DNA of 34,072 nucleotides from Pirellula sp. (lineage in GTDB: Bacteria > Planctomycetota > Planctomycetia > Pirellulales > Pirellulaceae). The notes beneath the pieces are model-generated. The model saw nothing but the letters and a program-made list of their open reading frames with translations, did not search any database and was not told the DNA's origin. The position numbers and the translations under genes were made by a program. The stretch is taken from assembly GCA_021299695.1 (NCBI GenBank), contig JAJTEK010000030.1, forward strand, positions 1-34,072, read 5' to 3'. Positions 1-8,549 of the stretch are shown here, piece by piece (position 1 is the stretch's first letter; every line of letters starts with the position of its first letter).

Positions 1-371
1 CGAACCAATATAGCAATCAGCCGTATCGGTCCGCAAGTTACGGCCAAGAGCCTCGGTCAACGATCGGTATCGCCGCAGTTCAAACAGCCATCGAGTACGA
101 GTACCGTTTCACTGAGTACCGCTTCGCTGAGTACGAGTACGACGAAATCCGATGCGATGCACGAACGACTCCCATTGACCGTGTGCGAGGAGCAGCCTTT
201 TCACAAGTCAAAAGCTCTCGATCGAGCACTTCGGTCCACGAATTTCTTCGCTCTTCTTCTCGTACTCGTCCTCGATTCGAACCAATATAGCAATCAGCCG
301 TATCGGTCCGCAAGTTACCGCCAAGAGCCTCGATCAACGATCGGTATCGCCGCAGTTCAAACAGCCATCGA
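1..371. repeat. 94-bp direct repeat pair with GAGTAC hexamers between the copies
   Basis: Bases 1-94 recur at 278-371, offset 277, with two mismatches (positions 42/319 and 56/333). The first copy begins at the window edge, so the repeat may extend to the left. After copy one, GAGTAC occurs at 93-98, 99-104, 114-119, 129-134 and 135-140, partly as a 15-base unit (GAGTACCGYTTCRCT). Just before copy two, 261-275 carries the reverse-complement motif CGTACTCGT. Short frames cross this region, but they are low-complexity and have no convincing start, so I call 1-398 non-coding. Its function is unknown; it looks like a duplicated intergenic element. Confidence 0.85.
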
Positions 372-398
372 ACCTCTGCGGGTTGATCTTTGATGGGG

Positions 399-2459
399 TC
401 AGTCTTCGATATAAATTTGCGAAGGGAGTCCGGCATAGAGGATATTTCCGTCTAGATCGCAGACCAGGGGTTGGAGTCGAATTGGGCCAGAGCCGAGCAG
501 ATTCGGATCGAGTTCGAATTGTCCTTGTTCGTCGTGCTGGGCCTCGAGGGTGTTCCAGTGGAATCGAAGTCGGATTTGGGTACCTTCTGGAATCTTCGGC
601 ACTTTGAGTTTGAGGCGTTGGCCATCTTTCCGGGACCATCGTTTAGGAGCATCGAGCGACACGTGGGTTTCTTCGGGGCCGGCAAGGACCCAGAGGGATT
701 TTTCCCATCGTGTTTCGATGGGTTTGGGGCCTTTGGTGATGAATCTCCATTCGTAGGCACCACGATCTTCTGGTGCGACATCGATGGTGAGTTTGCTCAT
801 AAAGTTGGTTTGGGTTTGGATTTTCCCATCGATGAGCCAGGTCAATTGGACCGAATCGCATGAGTTGTCTTCTTCGCTCGGAAGGAATTCGAGGGCGATT
901 TTATCGGTGAGGCTTTGGCGATCTTTGCAACCCGAGAGTTTGAATCGCGGGGGGGTGGCATAGGGTTGGCAAAGGGGATCACCGAGGATGAGCAGTTGGT
1001 AGGGGCTTTGGATGGAAGCGTAGAAGGATTCGGCGGCGGTCAATCCTTTTGCGTAGTGGGCATGTAGCGAGGGCAGAGGGAATTTGAATTGGAGGGCGTA
1101 GGGTTCGGCGACGGTACCCGAGGCGGCAGCGGCTCCGAAGCGGAGCAGTTCGGTGGCTTTGGTTTGGCTGCTTGGGGTCATCACACCGCCGAGGCTTGTG
1201 AGGTTGTCGGCGAGGCTTCCTGGTAGGAGTTTTGCACCGGATCGATTCCAGTCAAAGTCCGAGACGCCGAAGGTAATTCCTGCGACGGAGCTTCCGACGG
1301 GGGGGAGGACCGATTCGATGATTTGGGTGTTTTGTTTGAGTTTCTTGAGTTCATCGATTGCGATTTGGAAGTTCGGTTCGCGGGTGGTGGTCCGAACATC
1401 GCTGGTTTTGGAGAAGAAGAAAGTGCCGCTTGGTCGGGTAAAGTCGGCTAGGCTACTGCGTTCCAGGTGGGTGATAGCTTCGTTGAGTGTCAGGCGGTTG
1501 TTGGCCGTATGGCTCAGGACCATCGACAGGAGGTAGGAGACTCCGTGTTTTGGGTTGGTCGATTCGGTGCAATTCGGGGCGAAGAAGTTTCTAGCTTCGA
1601 AGCCTTTGGCTGGTAGGACTTTGAATTCTTCGTTGGGGCACTTTGAAACGATGCGTTGGAATTCTTTGTCATCGCGGAGTGCGTCGAAGCTTGGGTCGTC
1701 TAGGATTTCACTCCGGTATCTCCAGCCTTTTCGGACCGCATCGTTTAGTCGGGCGATCGCTTTTTTTGAGTCGCCGGCCATCGCCCATTGCCGTGCGGCT
1801 AGGAAATCCAGGGGGTAGCTATTGGCCGATTCGCTTCGGAGTTGATCGAGTCTTTTTGCGGCTTGTTCGTTTTGATCTTCGTCGATCCATTTTTGGAGTT
1901 CTGCGATAGATTCGGGGGTCCCTTGGAAGATCTTCAATAGCGAGGCAGCATCGTGGGTGGCGTACCAATTCGAATCGGGGCCGATGTAGGACGGGTCGTT
2001 TTGCATGACCCATCGGAACAGGTAAGTCATGCCATTGATCGAGCCGGTAGGGGTTAGGACTTTGGGTAGATCTTTGACGATTTTCAGGTCGCTCTGGAGA
2101 TCGATTGCCGTCGGTAGGTCGCAGGAGTAGGCGACGCCTTGGATGTGGTTGGTCAGTTGGCGTGCTTCGATTTGTTCGATCACAGGCGAGAGGATAAGTT
2201 TTCGAAAATCGTCGATGGAGATCGAGTTGGAGTTGGGAATATCGTTGAGGATGACCACGTTGCGGGCGGGGATGTCCCGGAGCAGGCAGTAGTGGTTTGC
2301 AAGGGTCAGGGAGTTTTGAGATTGGCCGTTGACCACCAGGATCCATTGGCTTGCCGAGGTACCGCCGAGGGCACATTGCGCAAGAAGCAACGCGGCGAGG
2401 TAGCAGGCAAGGAAGTGGCGGCAGGCAAGGAAGGGTTTGAGCATTTTTGGATTGGGCAT
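399..2459 (-). CDS. Secreted TIGR03790-family protein with a TPR-like insertion
   Basis: This 686-residue protein has an N-terminal hydrophobic signal (about residues 10-36), so it should be exported. Residues 38-180 match the start of TIGR03790 proteins (LVVNGQSQNS, then RDIPARNVVIL). Residues 445-500 match the end of that domain (ASGTVAEPY, later GLTAAESFY and ILGDPLCQPY). Between them, about residues 190-275, lies a helical stretch resembling the last unit of TPR proteins (AMAGDSKKAIARLNDAVRKG, then DDPSFDALRDDKEF), an unusual place for it. The C-terminal 180 residues are probably beta-rich. The biochemical role of TIGR03790 proteins is unknown. The gene starts 6 bases after the stop of the upstream cytochrome/WD40 gene on the same strand, so the two are very likely co-transcribed. 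A start at codon 6 is also possible. Confidence 0.85.
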   Translation of the reverse strand: MPNPKMLKPFLACRHFLACYLAALLLAQCALGGTSASQWILVVNGQSQNSLTLANHYCLLRDIPARNVVILNDIPNSNSISIDDFRKLILSPVIEQIEARQLTNHIQGVAYSCDLPTAIDLQSDLKIVKDLPKVLTPTGSINGMTYLFRWVMQNDPSYIGPDSNWYATHDAASLLKIFQGTPESIAELQKWIDEDQNEQAAKRLDQLRSESANSYPLDFLAARQWAMAGDSKKAIARLNDAVRKGWRYRSEILDDPSFDALRDDKEFQRIVSKCPNEEFKVLPAKGFEARNFFAPNCTESTNPKHGVSYLLSMVLSHTANNRLTLNEAITHLERSSLADFTRPSGTFFFSKTSDVRTTTREPNFQIAIDELKKLKQNTQIIESVLPPVGSSVAGITFGVSDFDWNRSGAKLLPGSLADNLTSLGGVMTPSSQTKATELLRFGAAAASGTVAEPYALQFKFPLPSLHAHYAKGLTAAESFYASIQSPYQLLILGDPLCQPYATPPRFKLSGCKDRQSLTDKIALEFLPSEEDNSCDSVQLTWLIDGKIQTQTNFMSKLTIDVAPEDRGAYEWRFITKGPKPIETRWEKSLWVLAGPEETHVSLDAPKRWSRKDGQRLKLKVPKIPEGTQIRLRFHWNTLEAQHDEQGQFELDPNLLGSGPIRLQPLVCDLDGNILYAGLPSQIYIED

Positions 2460-2465
2460 GGGGTG

Positions 2466-5375
2466 TTATTCGACGATGAGTTCGACTGGTAGGGAGGTTG
2501 GGTTGCCGTCGACATTGCCTCGCAGGTGGAAGTCTCGGGTCGACTCTCCGGCGGGGATTAGCAGACCGTTGAGACCAATGTTATCGACAAAGCAACCGTG
2601 GGGAAGATTTCGACCGCTGTCATCGCCACCGAAGGCGATATCGCCGGCGAGTTCGCCGCGTTGGATGACGAGTTTAGCCGAGACGGTTTGACCGGGCCGG
2701 ATATGGAGTTTTTCGATTGGGGGAGCATCATCGGGATCGTCTTTGCCGACGAGTTTGAGGGTCATGGTCGGTTTTGGGTTGACTTTGATTTTGATTTTCG
2801 GCTTTTGTTCGGCGATGTGTTCGTGGATTCCGAGTTGGCATTTGGCTTTGAGGGTGATTTCGAATTCTTTGGGCAATTCCGATAGATTGTTCGACAGTGC
2901 GCGGATTTGGCCGATGGCTTTGAGCTGTCCTTTTTGGATCGTCAGGGGTTGGATCACTTGGATTCCATCGGGAAGATCTTCGAATTCGATTTGGACATTT
3001 TCGTCGAGGCCATCGAAGCGGTCGATCGAGACGATGAATTCTGAACCCACATCGGGGCGAAGGGTCAGTTCGTTGGTTTCGAGTTTGAAGTTGAATCGGG
3101 GGTTCGGAGGCACGATGGAGAGTCGGTAGCGGTAATCGGGACCAGATTGGCCTCGGGTATCTCGGAGTCGGATGAGGAAACGTCCGTCGTAGGGGGTGTG
3201 GAATTCGATGTTGGAGTCTTTTCCTGACTTGCGCAAGGGGTCATCATCGTTGGAGTAGAAAATAGGAAAGACTGGCAGGCCGTTGGAGACCGGGGGTTGA
3301 TCGGGAGCCAGTTCGCGTACAATCCAGGCCGGTTCGTTCAGAGCGTGGGCGATCGGCGAGGTACCGAAGTAGGTGAAACGGTTGCCGAACCCGGGGTAGA
3401 CTTTGAACCCTGAGTCTGGGCCGCGAGGATAGAGCCAGAGTCGGACGACTTCGCCTCCTGAGTAGAGCCATTCGTTCAGTTGCATGTCTTCCCATCGATG
3501 GAGTCGGAAATCGTCGATCGACAGCGAGTCCTTTCCGCGGAAGGTGTAGTAGGATTCGCGGACGGCTTGGAGTCGTGTGCGGAGGATTGGTGTGGCTTGG
3601 GGGTCAGTGATTTCCAGGTAGCTATCCAAGGGGCTTTTGTCTTGTGCTGCGAAGATTCCGATCGACCAGACTTGGCCTTTTTTGCTGTCGAAGGCAAACC
3701 AGTCGCCTCCGTGGGCTAGGTCTTGTGTTTCGAGGGTAGCTTGGACTCGGACCGGTGGTACGACGAGTTGTGGATTTTGGACTGAGCGAGGACCGGCGTC
3801 GGATTCTTGGATCGTGGGTGGATCGGGCTGGATTGGGGATTGAGTGCTTTGGACAGGGGGCGAGGTGGCCGGGGCCACGGAGCGTTTGTTTTCTTCAAGG
3901 GATCGGATCGCATCGGCGATCGAATGCTCTTGGATGGAGCCTTCGAGGGTGGTCCATTCGATGGCCGTTGAGTCGTGGTTCCAGGCCAGGGAGCTTAGGA
4001 GTTCCTTCGAGGGTGGGAGATCTTCGATGAGTTGCCAGTCTTGCGTGTTCCAGACTTTGATGGTCCCGTCATGGGCTGCGGTGCATGCATAGAGGTGGTT
4101 TTGGGAGAGGGCTAGTTGATGGATAGTCGCTTCGTGGGCGAAGACCGAGTGGAGCATGGGGCTAACGGAGGGTTGATCGAGCGAGGGGAGTCTCCATTGA
4201 CGGATCCGGCGGTCGGCGCCGGTGGCGATAAGGCAAACAGAGCGGTTGTTTTCGGATGGGTTGTTGGTCGTGGGAGGATGCAGGAATCGGACTCGAAGTT
4301 GTTCGGCTTCGCCTTGTCCTAGGGTATCGAGTCGGAGGCCTGAGTCGGTGCGCCATACTTTGATCGTTTCGTCGGCGCTTGCGCTAGCCAGGACATCGCC
4401 GGAGGGATCGAAGTCTAGGTCATAGACAGCGCCGTTGTGTCCTTCGAAGCTACGTAGGAGTTTCCCTGAGTTGTAGTCCCAGAGTCGAATGGTCCGATCG
4501 TAGCCTGCGGTGGCGACCCAGGGTTGCGTCGGGTGGAGCGCAGCGCAGTAGAGGATATCTGAGTGGGCTTCGATGGTTTTTCCCGGAGATAGGTCTTTGT
4601 TTAGGTTTGGGATTGCATCGAGGTCCAGGACCAGGACCACGCCACCGAGTCCGGGGATTCCGCCTGCGATCGCGGCGCGTTTAGCGTCGCGGTCCAAGCG
4701 GATTTGGGAGATTTTTCCGAGGAATGGGATCGAGAGGATACGCTTGGGATTCGAGGGTGTATCGGACCTTTCGAAGAGTTCGAATTGAGCGAATTTTCCG
4801 ATAAGCGATCGGTGTGGGGTCAAGGGCACAGCGGCCGTGATCGCCGAGTTGGGTTTGGAGTTCGGAGCGATTCGTTTCCATCGGTCGGCAAGGGAGTTGG
4901 CCGGATCGCTCCCGAGGGCACCTTGTTCGATCCAACGCTTGATGGTTTCGATTTCTTCGGGTGTTGGTTGAGCGGAGTCTTCCGGGGGCATCTTCGGTTC
5001 ATCGAGACCGAGGATACGTCGGAGGATGAGGGACTCTGAGGGTTTGCCTGGAACCAGTGCTGGACCGGAGTCTCCCCCGGTGATCATGGAGGCCAGCGAG
5101 AGCAGTTTGAGGTTCGACTCGGGTGCGTCGTGGCTATGGCAAGCGACGCAGTATTTGGCCAGGATGGGTTGGATCCGATCGGCATAGGGGTTTGGATCTG
5201 GGGTTGGCAATTCCTTGGGTGGGACTGGGTTTTCAGGTGGATTTTGGGCGTAGGAAGTGCCGGAGAGGACCATGGCCAGGAGGGACAGGAGCAAGCCGAG
5301 GAGTATCGCTTGCGGAATCCGCGTTGAGTTCAACGCGTTGGTTGGCCAGTAGGTTGGGTTGGTTCGAGTAGGCAT
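2466..5375 (-). CDS. Secreted planctomycete cytochrome c (PSCyt1-type)/WD40 protein
   Basis: This 969-residue protein starts with a signal peptide (hydrophobic core about residues 20-40, likely cleavage after SYA at 43). A planctomycete cytochrome c domain follows at about residues 60-155. It has the heme motif CVACH at 76-80, a conserved GGDSGPALVPG segment and KMPP near 128-131, whose Met is a candidate second heme ligand. WD40 repeats run from about 215 to 500 (TAGYDRTIRLWD, SASADETIKVWR, AHDGTIKVWN). A proline-rich linker and then beta-rich domains resembling pre-peptidase C-terminal and Ig-like folds fill the rest. The protein should work outside the cytoplasmic membrane. PSCyt1 plus WD40 is a common planctomycete architecture, but its substrate is not known. 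It is first in a two-gene unit with the TIGR03790 gene. Confidence 0.9.
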   Translation of the reverse strand: MPTRTNPTYWPTNALNSTRIPQAILLGLLLSLLAMVLSGTSYAQNPPENPVPPKELPTPDPNPYADRIQPILAKYCVACHSHDAPESNLKLLSLASMITGGDSGPALVPGKPSESLILRRILGLDEPKMPPEDSAQPTPEEIETIKRWIEQGALGSDPANSLADRWKRIAPNSKPNSAITAAVPLTPHRSLIGKFAQFELFERSDTPSNPKRILSIPFLGKISQIRLDRDAKRAAIAGGIPGLGGVVLVLDLDAIPNLNKDLSPGKTIEAHSDILYCAALHPTQPWVATAGYDRTIRLWDYNSGKLLRSFEGHNGAVYDLDFDPSGDVLASASADETIKVWRTDSGLRLDTLGQGEAEQLRVRFLHPPTTNNPSENNRSVCLIATGADRRIRQWRLPSLDQPSVSPMLHSVFAHEATIHQLALSQNHLYACTAAHDGTIKVWNTQDWQLIEDLPPSKELLSSLAWNHDSTAIEWTTLEGSIQEHSIADAIRSLEENKRSVAPATSPPVQSTQSPIQPDPPTIQESDAGPRSVQNPQLVVPPVRVQATLETQDLAHGGDWFAFDSKKGQVWSIGIFAAQDKSPLDSYLEITDPQATPILRTRLQAVRESYYTFRGKDSLSIDDFRLHRWEDMQLNEWLYSGGEVVRLWLYPRGPDSGFKVYPGFGNRFTYFGTSPIAHALNEPAWIVRELAPDQPPVSNGLPVFPIFYSNDDDPLRKSGKDSNIEFHTPYDGRFLIRLRDTRGQSGPDYRYRLSIVPPNPRFNFKLETNELTLRPDVGSEFIVSIDRFDGLDENVQIEFEDLPDGIQVIQPLTIQKGQLKAIGQIRALSNNLSELPKEFEITLKAKCQLGIHEHIAEQKPKIKIKVNPKPTMTLKLVGKDDPDDAPPIEKLHIRPGQTVSAKLVIQRGELAGDIAFGGDDSGRNLPHGCFVDNIGLNGLLIPAGESTRDFHLRGNVDGNPTSLPVELIVE

Positions 5376-5443
5376 CGGTTCAGCGGGCTAAGGTGGGTTG
5401 GGGATTGCCTGATGAGTATTGTCACAATTCTAACCGAGGATGG

Positions 5444-5473
5444 TTGTCATATCCGTCCTATGGATGCTATCTT
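5444..5473 (+). promoter_or_regulatory. Candidate sigma70-type promoter for the epimerase/lactonase pair
   Basis: TTGTCA at 5444-5449 and TATCTT at 5468-5473 are separated by 18 bases in the divergent gap upstream of the gene at 5534. This would give a leader of roughly 55 bases. The match is moderate and there is no experimental support. Confidence 0.35.
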
Positions 5474-5533
5474 AATCGGTTTTAGTCCTCATTATTCTGA
5501 CACACCTTCCTTTGAAATTGGAGACTTTGCAAG

Positions 5534-6538
5534 ATGGCACGACCTGTAACTTTGTTTACTGGCCAATGGGCAGATTTACCGTTGAGCAAGATGGCTCAGT
5601 TTACCAAGGATGCGGGTTACGACGGGATCGAGTTGGCTTGTTGGGGAGACCATTTCGAGGTCGACAAAGCGCACTTGGACCCTGGGTATTGCAAGTCCAA
5701 GCGGGATCTTTTGGAGAAGGTGGGTCTTGAGTGCCATGCGATCAGCGCGCACTTGGTCGGTCAGGCCGTCTGCGACCCGATCGACATTCGTCATAAGTCG
5801 ATTTTACCGGGATACGTTTGGGGGGATGGGAATCCAGCGGGGGTTAATCAGCGGGCGGCCGACGAGTTGAAGAAGACGGCGCATGCGGCCAAGAAGTTTG
5901 GGGTCAAGGTGGTCAATGGGTTTACAGGTTCGAGCATTTGGCACATGAACTATTCGTTCCCACCGGTCCCGCAGTCGATGATCGACGATGGGTTCAAGTT
6001 GTTTGCAGACCGTTTCAATCCCATCCTCGATGAGTTCAAGGCATGCGGGGTACGATTTGCCTTGGAGGTCCATCCGACCGAGATCGCCTTTGACATTTAC
6101 TCGGCCAAGATGGCCTTGGAGGCTCTGAAGCATCGGCCTGAGTTTGGATTCAATTTTGACCCGAGCCATTTGATATGGCAGGGGGTCGACCCTGTGGAGT
6201 TCATTCGGGAGTTTCCCGACCGGATTTACCACGTGCACATCAAGGATGCGAAGGTGACGCTCAACGGCAAGTCGGGGATATTGTCGAGTCACATCAACTT
6301 TGGCGATTCGCGTCGAGGATGGGACTTCCGCAGTCCGGGTCGAGGTGGAGTGAATTTCGAGGAGATCATTCGTGAGCTCAATCGCGTGGGCTATGAAGGT
6401 CCTTTGAGTGTCGAGTGGGAGGACAGTGGGATGGATCGGGAGTTCGGGGCCCGCGAGGCGGCAGCCTTTGTCAAGCGGATGGATTTTTCTCCGAGCCACC
6501 GGGCCTTTGATTCGGCCTTTGACAAGGAGCAAGCGTGA
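5534..6538 (+). CDS. Sugar phosphate isomerase/epimerase-like TIM-barrel protein
   Basis: The 334-residue protein belongs to the xylose-isomerase-like TIM-barrel superfamily (AP endonuclease 2 family fold). Typical strand-end motifs are visible: [19 protein letters not shown] near the N-terminus, [14 protein letters not shown] (metal-binding Glu and His), [12 protein letters not shown] (Asp, His), YHVHIKDAK (His, Asp) and [11 protein letters not shown] (Glu). These are the usual divalent-metal and substrate positions. No signal peptide is present, so it is cytoplasmic. The family isomerises or epimerises keto-sugars or inositol derivatives; the exact substrate cannot be told. The ATG at 5534 has GGAG about 10 bases upstream. 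Its stop overlaps the start of the lactonase-like gene by four bases (GTGA), so the two proteins are probably made together and act in one sugar pathway. Confidence 0.9.
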   Translation: MARPVTLFTGQWADLPLSKMAQFTKDAGYDGIELACWGDHFEVDKAHLDPGYCKSKRDLLEKVGLECHAISAHLVGQAVCDPIDIRHKSILPGYVWGDGNPAGVNQRAADELKKTAHAAKKFGVKVVNGFTGSSIWHMNYSFPPVPQSMIDDGFKLFADRFNPILDEFKACGVRFALEVHPTEIAFDIYSAKMALEALKHRPEFGFNFDPSHLIWQGVDPVEFIREFPDRIYHVHIKDAKVTLNGKSGILSSHINFGDSRRGWDFRSPGRGGVNFEEIIRELNRVGYEGPLSVEWEDSGMDREFGAREAAAFVKRMDFSPSHRAFDSAFDKEQA

Positions 6539-7509
6539 GCGTGATTGTCGAACAGGCCGAGTTGCTTTTTGATCCAGGAAGTGAGTCCTTGAGGTTCCTT
6601 CCTGAGGGGCCTTATCCCTTGGGTTCCGACCGATTTTCGTGGGTAGCGATCCAGCATGGAGCTCAAGCGACGGTAGGATCGTTGAACATCTACGATGCGA
6701 AATCGGGGGTCAATCAGAGCTATGCTTTGGCGGGCCGGCCTGGCTTTGCGTTCCCCACCGATCGCGGGAATTTCGTGATCGGTTGCGAGCGGAGCGTCGG
6801 GATCTTCTCCCCGATGGATGGGAGTTGGAGGCCGTTGATCGATGGGGTCGATTCTCATGTCCAAGGGACGATCATCAACGACGGCGTGGTTTGGGATGGG
6901 AATTTGATCTTTGGCACGAAGGACTTGGAGTTTAAGACCAAGAAGGCGGGTTTGTATCTTTGGCGTCGCAGCGACCGCAAATTGATCCCCTTGCGAAGCG
7001 ATCAAATCTGCAGCAATGGCAAGGTCGTCTTACCGCGTCAGGACGGCGCGGTCGATTTGTTGGATATCGATTCACCGACCCGCAGGGTGGTGGCCTATCG
7101 GCTCGACATTGCCGCCGGGACTATCGACGAGGGTCGCTTGGTGGTCGATCTAAAGGATGAGCTTGGAGTTCCCGATGGGATGACGATGAGTCTCGATGGC
7201 AAGAGTTTGATCATCTCGCTGTACAATCCTGATCAGGCCGCCTTTGGGCGAACGATTCAGGTTGGAATAGCCAGTGGGCTCTTGGAGCGCGAGTGGCATA
7301 CAATCGGTAGTCCACAGGCGACCTGTCCGCAGTGGGTTGTGTTAGGTGGTCAGTTGGTGCTAGTGATCACCACGGCTGTCGAGCATATGTCGAGCGATCG
7401 TCGAGTCGGTGCGCCCAATGCGGGATGTCTTTATCGATGCGTGACAGGAATGTTATCTCAGGATACGGTTTTGCGCAATTTTCTGCCGGTTTTCGAGGAG
7501 CCAATCTGA
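6535..7509 (+). CDS. SMP-30/gluconolactonase-like beta-propeller protein
   Basis: This 324-residue protein begins at a GTG that overlaps the previous stop (GTGA, 6535-6538). It has the pattern of SMP-30/gluconolactonase/LRE proteins, six-bladed propellers that open sugar lactones with a bound metal. The expected metal ligands are all visible: Glu24 in LPEGP, Asn161 in CSNGK and Asp214 in VPDGMT. Asn115 in [18 protein letters not shown] fits the substrate-side Asn. No signal peptide is seen. With an isomerase-like enzyme translated just before it, the simplest reading is two steps of a sugar or sugar-acid route: oxidised sugar to lactone to acid, or an isomerisation beside it. No dehydrogenase is adjacent. 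The substrate is not predictable from sequence. Confidence 0.85.
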   Translation: MSVIVEQAELLFDPGSESLRFLPEGPYPLGSDRFSWVAIQHGAQATVGSLNIYDAKSGVNQSYALAGRPGFAFPTDRGNFVIGCERSVGIFSPMDGSWRPLIDGVDSHVQGTIINDGVVWDGNLIFGTKDLEFKTKKAGLYLWRRSDRKLIPLRSDQICSNGKVVLPRQDGAVDLLDIDSPTRRVVAYRLDIAAGTIDEGRLVVDLKDELGVPDGMTMSLDGKSLIISLYNPDQAAFGRTIQVGIASGLLEREWHTIGSPQATCPQWVVLGGQLVLVITTAVEHMSSDRRVGAPNAGCLYRCVTGMLSQDTVLRNFLPVFEEPI

Positions 7510-7525
7510 CGAAGCGGTAATAGCG

Positions 7526-7545
7526 ATTCGGGGCGAATTATTCTT
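7526..7545 (+). terminator. Weak stem-loop after the lactonase-like gene
   Basis: ATTCG (7526-7530), a GGG loop and CGAAT (7534-7538) are followed by a T-rich stretch. The stem is only five pairs, so this is a weak candidate for an intrinsic terminator ending the 5534-7509 unit. Confidence 0.25.
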
Positions 7546-7646
7546 ATCGTTTTGTGTGGATATCAAATGATTCATGGAGCGATGATTGCCTTTTGTTCTA
7601 TCGATGCGATGAGCTAGTCTAAAGATGTAATTTTTCGGAGGGATCC

Positions 7647-7781
7647 ATGCAAGCACACGGCCTCGGCGCTGAGTGTTATCATGAAACGATCTCCGAAGAG
7701 ATTGCCCCCGGAACAAATCGCGCGTTCTTGGGTTCAACACATCGAGTCACACGTAATGAAGGCAACGCCTGTGTCTATTGA
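7647..7781 (+). CDS. Possible 44-residue leader ORF upstream of the sigma factor
   Basis: The ATG at 7647 is preceded by GGAGGG (7637-7642) at ideal spacing, the best ribosome-binding site in this area. The frame runs 44 codons to TGA at 7779-7781 and starts MQAHGLGAECYHE. It overlaps the beginning of the sigma-factor frame in a different frame. The peptide resembles no family I know. It could be a translated leader controlling the sigma gene, or the true N-terminus joined to the sigma frame by a frameshift. Whether it is expressed is unknown. Confidence 0.35.
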   Translation: MQAHGLGAECYHETISEEIAPGTNRAFLGSTHRVTRNEGNACVY

Positions 7782-8457
7782 TAACGACTCCACGGAATTG
7801 GGTCTTGGTGAGGAACCTGGGTGCAGGATGCATTCGGATCCCGATGTAGCGCTGATGCTGCGCGTCAAGGAGGACGACGCGGTAGCGTTCGAGTACCTCA
7901 TCGATCGTTTTCAGCGAAAGATCATTCGGTTTATGAATGGGTGGACTCGGAATGCAGAGTATGCCGAGGATTTAGCCCAGGAGGTATTTTTGAGGATTTA
8001 CAAGTCGCGAAAAACGTACGTTCCGACCGCAAAATTTTCCACTTGGTTGTATAGAATCGCGCACAATGTGGCGGCCAACCATGTTCGGGACCTGTCGACT
8101 CGCAAGGAATATCAGTTGTCCAAGGCTGAAAATGGGTCGACATCGGGTTTGTTGCTCGAGAACATCGCCGTTTCTTCCAGTGGTTACCAACCGACGAGAA
8201 ACATGGATCACCAGGAGCGATCACGCGTTATAATGATCGCCTTAGAGGCGCTCGGAGAGCGCCAAAGGACGGCAATTTTGCTCAGTAAGTTCGAGGGGAT
8301 GAGTTATCAAGAGATCGGCGAGACGATGGGTTTGACCGTCCAGGCGGTCAAGTCGTTGTTGATGCGAGCACGGGTTAACCTTAAGAATCTTTTGGAGCCT
8401 TACTTGCACGAGGGGCTTGTACCTGGAAGCGAGCCTGAATCCGATGTTGACGATTGA
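7681..8457 (+). CDS. ECF-type RNA polymerase sigma factor
   Basis: The protein has the two domains of extracytoplasmic-function sigma factors. Region 2 lies at about residues 68-138 (AFEYLIDRFQRKIIRF, YAEDLAQEVFLRIYKS, then KFSTWLYRIAHNVAANHVRD). Region 4 lies at about 185-238 (ALGERQRTAILLSKFEGMSY, then IGETMGLTVQAVKSLLMRAR). It directs RNA polymerase to a dedicated promoter set. The start is uncertain: the frame opens at 7681 with no Shine-Dalgarno sequence, and later ATGs at 7756 (codon 26) and 7828 (codon 50, just before DPDVALML) are also possible. The first 50 residues do not look like sigma-factor sequence. An anti-sigma-like membrane protein follows after about 90 bases, so this is probably a regulator pair. 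Confidence 0.9.
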   Translation: MKRSPKRLPPEQIARSWVQHIESHVMKATPVSIDNDSTELGLGEEPGCRMHSDPDVALMLRVKEDDAVAFEYLIDRFQRKIIRFMNGWTRNAEYAEDLAQEVFLRIYKSRKTYVPTAKFSTWLYRIAHNVAANHVRDLSTRKEYQLSKAENGSTSGLLLENIAVSSSGYQPTRNMDHQERSRVIMIALEALGERQRTAILLSKFEGMSYQEIGETMGLTVQAVKSLLMRARVNLKNLLEPYLHEGLVPGSEPESDVDD

Positions 8458-8549
8458 CCGTAGTCACGAACGACCTGGGTGATGCAAGGACTTTGTAAGG
8501 GAATGGAATCGAGCAACCGTTTGAGCGGGGAAGGTTTTGGGAAAAGAGT

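Noticed and set aside
262-340. Possible tRNA on the minus strand (GGTTCGAATC looks like a T-loop)
   Set aside because: The bases flanking the loop do not pair into a 5-bp T stem, and no acceptor or anticodon stem fits around it.
80-436. Minus-strand 118-codon frame over the hexamer repeat
   Set aside because: Its start lies inside the TIGR03790 gene, its end is a low-complexity Tyr/Ser run from the GAGTAC repeats, and no ribosome-binding site or family feature is seen.
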